A DNA stretch of 64,000 nt, taken from NCBI RefSeq assembly GCF_037414475.1, contig NZ_CP147913.1, forward strand, positions 8,566,501 to 8,630,500, given 5' to 3'. Positions 59,372 through 64,000 of this stretch are shown piece after piece. Numbering within the stretch: position 1 is the first letter of the stretch; each line of letters opens with the position of its first letter. This stretch comes from Myxococcus stipitatus (GTDB lineage Bacteria > Myxococcota > Myxococcia > Myxococcales > Myxococcaceae). The notes under the pieces were generated by a model, which was not told the DNA's origin, made no database searches, and saw only the letters and a program-made list of their open reading frames with translations. The position numbers were made by a program, and so were the translations under genes.

Positions 59372-59758
59372 ATGCGTCAGACGTTCCTTTTGCGTTCCTT
59401 TGTCGCGGCTTCGCTGTTGCTGGCCACCCCTGTGCTCGCCGAGGACGCCGCGTCCGGCAAGGACTGCAAGGAGGCTCATCGCGGTCACCATGGTGGCTGG
59501 GGGATGAGGGGAGAGCACAAGCTTGCCCGCATGGAGCACCGGTTGGACCGGGCGGTGGCGAATGGCCGGTTGAGCCAGGTGCAGGCGGATGCGTTCAAGG
59601 CGGAGGCTCGGCAGCTTCAAGCGGATTTGAAGGCCCAGCGCGAGGCGGCGGGTGGACAGCTCTCGGAAGACCAGCGCCTCCAGGTCCGCGAGCGCGTCCG
59701 TGCGCTGCGTCAGAAGGTGAAGGAGGCCATGCAGGCCTCGGCGCCGCAGAGGACCTGA
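59372..59758 (+). CDS. Small periplasmic helical protein (Spy/CpxP-like by pattern)
   Basis: 128 residues: signal peptide (SFVAASLLLATPVLAE), a His/Gly-rich stretch (KEAHRGHHGGWGMRGEH) and a long helical region (LARMEHRLDRAVANGRLSQV, QLQADLKAQREAAGG, RVRALRQKVKEAMQA). This is the general plan of Spy/CpxP-type periplasmic proteins, but the LTxxQ motif is not clearly present, so the similarity is one of architecture only. The His-rich part could bind metals. Confidence 0.65.
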   Translation: MRQTFLLRSFVAASLLLATPVLAEDAASGKDCKEAHRGHHGGWGMRGEHKLARMEHRLDRAVANGRLSQVQADAFKAEARQLQADLKAQREAAGGQLSEDQRLQVRERVRALRQKVKEAMQASAPQRT

Positions 59759-59792
59759 GCGGGAGGCAGGCGCTGGGGGAGGATGACCGCGC

Positions 59793-60836
59793 ATGTTAGC
59801 CTTTGGGGCCATGCGCGTGATGGAGCCGACTCCCTTTGGGAAGTACACGCTTCTGAAGACGGTGATCTGTGATGGCGCCAGCGTTGGATACCGGGCCCGT
59901 ACGACGTCGGAGTCTGGTGCCGAGTCGATGGTGTTCGTGAGGCAGCCCTACTCACACATGCTCCGGTACCCCGAGTTCGTCGCGGGTTACCTGGACGATG
60001 CTCGTATCGCCATGCGCTTCGGGCATGCGAACCTCATTCGGGGACTGGACTTCGGACAGGTGCAGGACACGCCCTACGTGGTGACCGAGTGGGTTGATGG
60101 CGAAGCGCTATGCAGGGTGCTCTGGGCTGCCCGGAGGAAGGGACGGAAAGGGTTCCCAGCCCCTGTGGCCGTGAGCATCGCCTCGGAGATTGCTCGCGCT
60201 CTTCATGCCACCCATCTCCTGCGAGACGAGCACGACGTTCCCCTCGGGCTTGTCCGGCGTGAAATCTACAGTGGTTCGGTGTTCCTGTCCTTCAATGGGG
60301 AAGTGAAGGTGGATGCCTTGGGCTGGCACCGCAAGGAACATCCGGCCTGGTCCGCGGGTGTCCTGCGAGGGAAGGTCATGTACTTCTCTCCCGAACAGGC
60401 GCGTGGCAGGCCATTGGATGGGCGCTCGGATGTCTATGTCCTGGGTCTCCTGTTGTTTCAGATGTTGTGCGGGGAGATCGCGAACAATGGCGAGCATGAC
60501 CATGCGCGGATCATGCAAGTGTCGGAAGGAAGGCTGCAATCCGCCAGGGCCTTGAATCCTTCGTTGGACCCATCCCTCGTGGAGATTCTTGAGAAGGCAT
60601 TGAGTGTGTCGCCCGACGACCGCTATCCCAGTGCGGAAGCCTTCGCCCTGGCCTTGGATGAATGGCGGTGTTCGGTGGACTCGGAGGACCCGAGTGATGC
60701 GCGGAGGGCCCTGATGGCCGAGTTCCATCCGGAAAGGGTCGAGGTGAGGCTCCCTCGTCCTCCCATCCGGCCTCCTGAAGCTCCGTCACTCGTCGAACGT
60801 ATCAAGAGATGGGTCTTGCCGGGGCGGGCACGTTAG
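59793..60836 (+). CDS. Ser/Thr pseudokinase
   Basis: 347 residues with the overall protein-kinase fold but altered catalytic residues. The C-lobe is well preserved (GKVMYFSPEQARGRPLDGRS, DVYVLGLLLFQMLCGE), as is a helix-alphaC-like region (YLDDARIAMRFGHANLIRGL). The VAIK lysine position reads MVFVRQ (Arg), the HRD motif reads RRE with the following Asn replaced by Ser in LVRREIYSGSVFLS, and DFG reads ALG in VKVDALGWH. It therefore probably cannot phosphorylate and may act as a scaffold. Starts at 59811 or 59820 are also possible. It contains no transmembrane helix. Confidence 0.85.
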   Translation: MLAFGAMRVMEPTPFGKYTLLKTVICDGASVGYRARTTSESGAESMVFVRQPYSHMLRYPEFVAGYLDDARIAMRFGHANLIRGLDFGQVQDTPYVVTEWVDGEALCRVLWAARRKGRKGFPAPVAVSIASEIARALHATHLLRDEHDVPLGLVRREIYSGSVFLSFNGEVKVDALGWHRKEHPAWSAGVLRGKVMYFSPEQARGRPLDGRSDVYVLGLLLFQMLCGEIANNGEHDHARIMQVSEGRLQSARALNPSLDPSLVEILEKALSVSPDDRYPSAEAFALALDEWRCSVDSEDPSDARRALMAEFHPERVEVRLPRPPIRPPEAPSLVERIKRWVLPGRAR

Positions 60837-60913
60837 GTCGCTCTTTGCGTCAGCGGGTGAAGGATGCCCAGCGGTTGGTTGGGTTTAGCGGTGCGTGCGA
60901 TAGTCTTGGGGGG

Positions 60914-61260
60914 ATGGGCGACCTCTAGAAGACCCACATCGGCCGCTATGAAATCGTGAGGCGGCTCTCCCAACATCATCCGAGTGTTGGACCACGGGCG
61001 GGTGGAGGACGATTGCTTCGCGGCGACTGAATGAGTGGATGGCGTGGAGGTTCACGAGATGCGTCAAGCAGTCCGCTGGCGCGAAGGTGAATGGTTTCCA
61101 GTGCCCGCGGCCGTGGACTTCGTCATCGGGGTTGCTCGTGCCGTTCATGCCATCGGGACCCACAAGGACGAGTCTGGAGCACCCGCGGAATCTCTCCACG
61201 GAACTACCGCCCGAGTTCTTGTCCTTGGTCAATCGCTAGCGGATTGCGAGAGAATGGCCG
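60914..61260 (+). pseudogene. Decayed Ser/Thr kinase gene remnant
   Basis: From an ATG at 60914 the frame reads MGDL, a TAG stop, then KTHIGRYEIVRRLS, a kinase N-terminus. After a deletion and shift it continues NIIRVLDHGRVEDDCFAATE, a TGA stop, then VDGVEVHEMRQAV and VPAAVDFVIGVARAVHAIG. These match the order of kinase segments around helix C to helix E. Most of the N-lobe and all catalytic motifs are gone, with two in-frame stops. It probably derives from a tandem copy beside the pseudokinase. Only minor downstream frames are open. Confidence 0.75.
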
Positions 61261-61266
61261 TGGTAC

Positions 61267-62823
61267 TCAATCCCGCAGGCGCTCGGTCCAGGCGAAGTAG
61301 GCGGCTCGCGCATCCACGAACGGGTCCCTGAACAGGGCGCGCACGTCCGTCTTCGCCAGGTGCCCCTCGTCGAAGGCCCGGTAGAGCTTGTCGCCCAGCA
61401 GATACCCCAGCGCGTGACTGACGCCGTGGAACAGTCGGTCCTTGCGCAGGGGCAGCAGTTTCACCGCCTCCTCGGGCGCCTCCACCTCCGCGGCCTTGTG
61501 CGCAAGCACGAAGGCGGAGATCTGCCGGTCCAGACCCCGGCTCTCTCCAAAGCGCTTCGCCCACTCGGCGAGCCCCAGGCACGTCCGCCGCGGGTTCACC
61601 AGCCGCGAGCCGAAGAAGCCCAGCGCCTCCTCCATGCACCGCGCATAGAACGCCTCGGACGCCGTGCGCGGCGCCTCCATCGCGGGACCCACCGCGCAGT
61701 GCCGCACGAAGTGCGCCGCTTCCTCCGCCGCGTGGTTCAGCGACAACGACGCCAGATACGCCGTCCGCGCACGCGGGATGTAGCTGCTCTCCCGCGACAG
61801 GATGTGCCGACGCAGCTGCGACAACTCCGCCTGCGTGAAGCGCCCCCGCCGCTGGATGCGCGCCATCACATCGCCATCCGCGACCGTGGTGACCTCCACC
61901 GACTCCAGCGCACGGACCACCGGAACTCCCGCGAGGCGGCCGATCAGCGCCGCCATCTCCCGGAAGCGCTCAGACGCACCGCGGTCCACCAGGGGCGCGT
62001 CTCCTGCTTCCGCCTCCAGGTAGTCCAGGAAGCTCTGCTGACAGACGACAGGGGAGGCGTTGAGAAGGCACACGGTGTCGTCGGCGAGCTCCACCGCTTC
62101 GGCCGAGCCCATGCCTCCATCACGCGCCAGCCGCCACCAGACCCCTTCGGCGTTCTGGTACACGACCAGCCCCCGGCGCGTGTCGTCCCCCAGCGCGCGC
62201 TCCACCTGCGCGGGAAGGTGACAGGGCGCCACGTGGTACTGGCCCACCAGCACCAACACCAGCGGACGGTCCTCGGCCCGAGCCACCCGCGCGATGCGCT
62301 CCGCGGCGTAGGCATCCCTCAAGGCGAGTGAGCGCTCCCCTTGGGCCCGCCGATCAATCCCGACCACCTCCAGCCGATGCCGCCGGGCGAAGGAGAGCAG
62401 GGCGCGCAACGAGTTGCCGGGGCCGAAGCTCGTACCATCCGTGCTACCTCCCAGACGCGCCAGGAGGGAGCGCTCCGAAAGGCGTCCCGCGTTCCACGCA
62501 TCGAGCGAGGCCTGGTGCCGGCCCTCGATGCACTCGAGGGCGAGCACGACACGGCGGCCCGAGGTGAGCGCGTGCTCCGCCAGCTCGACGTAGGTCTGCT
62601 GCGCCAGGGGGAGCGTGTGGTAGTCGCCCACGTACACGATGTCCGAGGCGCGCACGCGCTGGTGCACGTCGCTCAGCGGCAGGACGCGCCGATAGCTGGC
62701 GGTGCGCCGACGGTAACGAGCCTCGTAGGCTCTGAAGGCATCTGTCTGCCCGTCCACCACGCGGGCGATTTGTGCCCTCTGTCGACGGAAGAGGGCATGG
62801 TGCAGGGCGAGCGAGTCGCGCAT
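61267..62823 (-). CDS. ChaN-like (haem/iron-related) protein
   Basis: 518 residues. Residues ~55-250 match the ChaN/Tiki-like fold: ASDIVYVGDYHTLPLAQQTY (the haem-region His), VVLALECIEGRHQASLDAW, RHRLEVVGIDRRAQGERSLA, PLVLVLVGQYHVAPCHLPAQ. A helical C-terminal half (RRHILSRESSYIPRARTAYL, AAEEAAHFVRHCAVGPAMEA) is extra to the basic domain. ChaN proteins are iron-regulated and haem-binding in other bacteria. No signal peptide is apparent. It is divergent from the probable TonB-dependent receptor gene at 62940, consistent with haem or iron use. Confidence 0.8.
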   Translation of the reverse strand: MRDSLALHHALFRRQRAQIARVVDGQTDAFRAYEARYRRRTASYRRVLPLSDVHQRVRASDIVYVGDYHTLPLAQQTYVELAEHALTSGRRVVLALECIEGRHQASLDAWNAGRLSERSLLARLGGSTDGTSFGPGNSLRALLSFARRHRLEVVGIDRRAQGERSLALRDAYAAERIARVARAEDRPLVLVLVGQYHVAPCHLPAQVERALGDDTRRGLVVYQNAEGVWWRLARDGGMGSAEAVELADDTVCLLNASPVVCQQSFLDYLEAEAGDAPLVDRGASERFREMAALIGRLAGVPVVRALESVEVTTVADGDVMARIQRRGRFTQAELSQLRRHILSRESSYIPRARTAYLASLSLNHAAEEAAHFVRHCAVGPAMEAPRTASEAFYARCMEEALGFFGSRLVNPRRTCLGLAEWAKRFGESRGLDRQISAFVLAHKAAEVEAPEEAVKLLPLRKDRLFHGVSHALGYLLGDKLYRAFDEGHLAKTDVRALFRDPFVDARAAYFAWTERLRD

Positions 62824-62939
62824 GAGGTGCGCAGATCCCTCGCACGGCCTCGGAGACCCGGCAAAAAATCGGCGGCTCGGAAGCCATCCGGGGCCGTTCC
62901 TTGACTCGGAGATCCCGTCAATAGACCATCGCCGTCAGC

Positions 62940-64000
62940 TTGAAGAACACACTCGCACGCGCGACCCTCCTCAGCCTCGTGCTCTTCGCGGCCGTACCCG
63001 CCCAGGCCGAGGAGCCTTCACTTCTTCACTCCGCTCCCCCTCGCGCTCAGGCCCACAGCCCGCTGCGACTGGACGGCACACTCGTCGAGGGAGGGCGCAT
63101 CCTCGAGATGTTCGTCCGCTACCGAGGCCCCGGCGAGCCCTTCGCCCGGGTCCAGATGGAACGCCAGTACGGCGATCTCTATCGCGGCGTCATCCCCGCC
63201 GAGCACATGGTGCCGCCGGGCGTCGAATACTACGTCGAGGGCCTCACCGCCGACGGCGAGCGCATCTCGCTCTTCCAGTCCCCTGAACGTCCCGCCCGAG
63301 TCCTCGTCGCCGGGGAAGTCCCCGTCAACACGAGCCGCGCGGCGACCTCCCCGCCTCCTCCCTCGATCTCCGCCGACGAACGCCCCTCCACCCGGCCCGC
63401 GCCCCCTCCCGAGCGAACCAAGCCTCCCTCTCCGTCCACGAGCGCGTCCGCTGATGATTCCATGGCGGCCCTCACCGCGGACCTGGCCGACGGCGTACCG
63501 CCTCCGAAAAGCACGCTGCGTGACACCCGCTCCTCGACGTCGCGCGAGCCTCCGCCGCCCTCGCGAGGAAGCCCGTCGTCGTCGCGAGACCCGGTGCCCT
63601 CGACCTCCTCGCGGGAGTCAGGTGCTTCGAGAGGCACGGGCACGCGGGACGCCGCCACGCGCGAGCCCGTGTCGTCGCGGGACACGTCCACCCGCGAGCC
63701 GGCCACGACTCGCGATTCAGGCCCACGAGATACACCCACGCGTGACGCCGTGGCCACGAGGGAGTCCTCGTCACGGGACTCTGGCTCCACGCGAGGCTCG
63801 GCCTCGAGAGACTCGGTGTCGCCGCGCGATGCCTCCTCCCGCGAATCCGTGAGCTCGCGGGAGCCTTCGAGGCGCGACGAGTCCGCAGGACGGGAGACCT
63901 CCGTGGGCCCCAGCGAGCCCCGCTCGGAGCTGGAGGAGGACATGGCCCTCTACAGCGCCGAGGACACCCTGGCCCTGGCCACTCGCCACGAGGAGAAGGT
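62940..64000 (+). CDS. Secreted protein with S/T-R-D/E repeat linker, probable TonB-dependent receptor (cut by window edge)
   Basis: The frame is open to the window end, giving about 353 residues. It begins at a TTG (an in-frame TAG lies five codons upstream, so this is the only usable start). A signal peptide (LKNTLARATLLSLVLFAAVP) is followed by an ~80-residue beta domain (LDGTLVEGGRILEMFVRYRG, QYGDLYRGVIPAEHMVPPG). From ~63480 to ~63890 comes a low-complexity linker of Ser/Thr-Arg-Asp/Glu units. The last residues (LALATRHEEK) look like the approach to a TonB plug domain. Iron or haem uptake would fit the divergent ChaN-like neighbour; this is inference. Confidence 0.65.
   Translation, partial: MKNTLARATLLSLVLFAAVPAQAEEPSLLHSAPPRAQAHSPLRLDGTLVEGGRILEMFVRYRGPGEPFARVQMERQYGDLYRGVIPAEHMVPPGVEYYVEGLTADGERISLFQSPERPARVLVAGEVPVNTSRAATSPPPPSISADERPSTRPAPPPERTKPPSPSTSASADDSMAALTADLADGVPPPKSTLRDTRSSTSREPPPPSRGSPSSSRDPVPSTSSRESGASRGTGTRDAATREPVSSRDTSTREPATTRDSGPRDTPTRDAVATRESSSRDSGSTRGSASRDSVSPRDASSRESVSSREPSRRDESAGRETSVGPSEPRSELEEDMALYSAEDTLALATRHEEK

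Overview
The window is very GC-rich and looks like a myxobacterium, probably Myxococcaceae. This is inferred from dense short-spaced genes, frequent GTG/TTG starts, Rhs/VgrG toxin loci, an FHA + PP2C/cNMP signalling cluster, a degenerate Ser/Thr kinase, and many lipoproteins. No rRNA, tRNA, CRISPR array or insertion sequence was recognised.

Region 1 (1-26463) is a type VI secretion effector island with no T6SS structural genes. On the minus strand lie a TPR protein, a PAAR-like tip protein translationally coupled to it, and the start of a second TPR paralogue at the window edge. On the plus strand follow VgrG1, Rhs1, a candidate immunity gene, Rhs2 and two more immunity-like paralogues. Both Rhs1 and Rhs2 end in a cytidine-deaminase-like toxin tip. 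A lone minus-strand cysteine-desulfurase-like gene separates this half from a second module: VgrG2 (nearly identical to VgrG1 over about 2 kb), a TPR protein, a PAAR-RHS fusion (Rhs3) with an unidentified toxin tip, and a small immunity candidate.

Region 2 (26474-34991, minus strand) is a heavy-metal efflux locus: cupredoxin, CusC-, CusB- and CusA-like genes, then an NtrC-type response regulator. Two related TGTAAC-type dyads lie upstream of the cupredoxin and cusC-like genes.

Region 3 (35071-48934) holds an ECF sigma / anti-sigma-like / secreted-protein operon, envelope proteins, an FHA, PP2C-cNMP and methionine-heptad gene set, a ten-repeat beta-sandwich protein, coaBC, a family 4 uracil-DNA glycosylase and an esterase.

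Region 4 (49109-56948) encodes much of the lysine fermentation route: kdd, then kamD, a secreted protein, kamE, kal and kce in one tightly overlapping operon ending at a strong terminator. A divergent exported catalase / ankyrin pair (katB-ankB type) sits between kdd and kamD. Lysine 2,3-aminomutase and the CoA-transfer step are not in the window.

Region 5 (57053-64000) has an SDR oxidoreductase overlapping a methyltransferase, a lipoprotein with a hairpin leader, a small periplasmic helical protein, a pseudokinase followed by a decayed kinase remnant, a ChaN-like protein, and the start of a secreted protein with an S/T-R-D/E linker, probably a TonB-dependent receptor running off the window.
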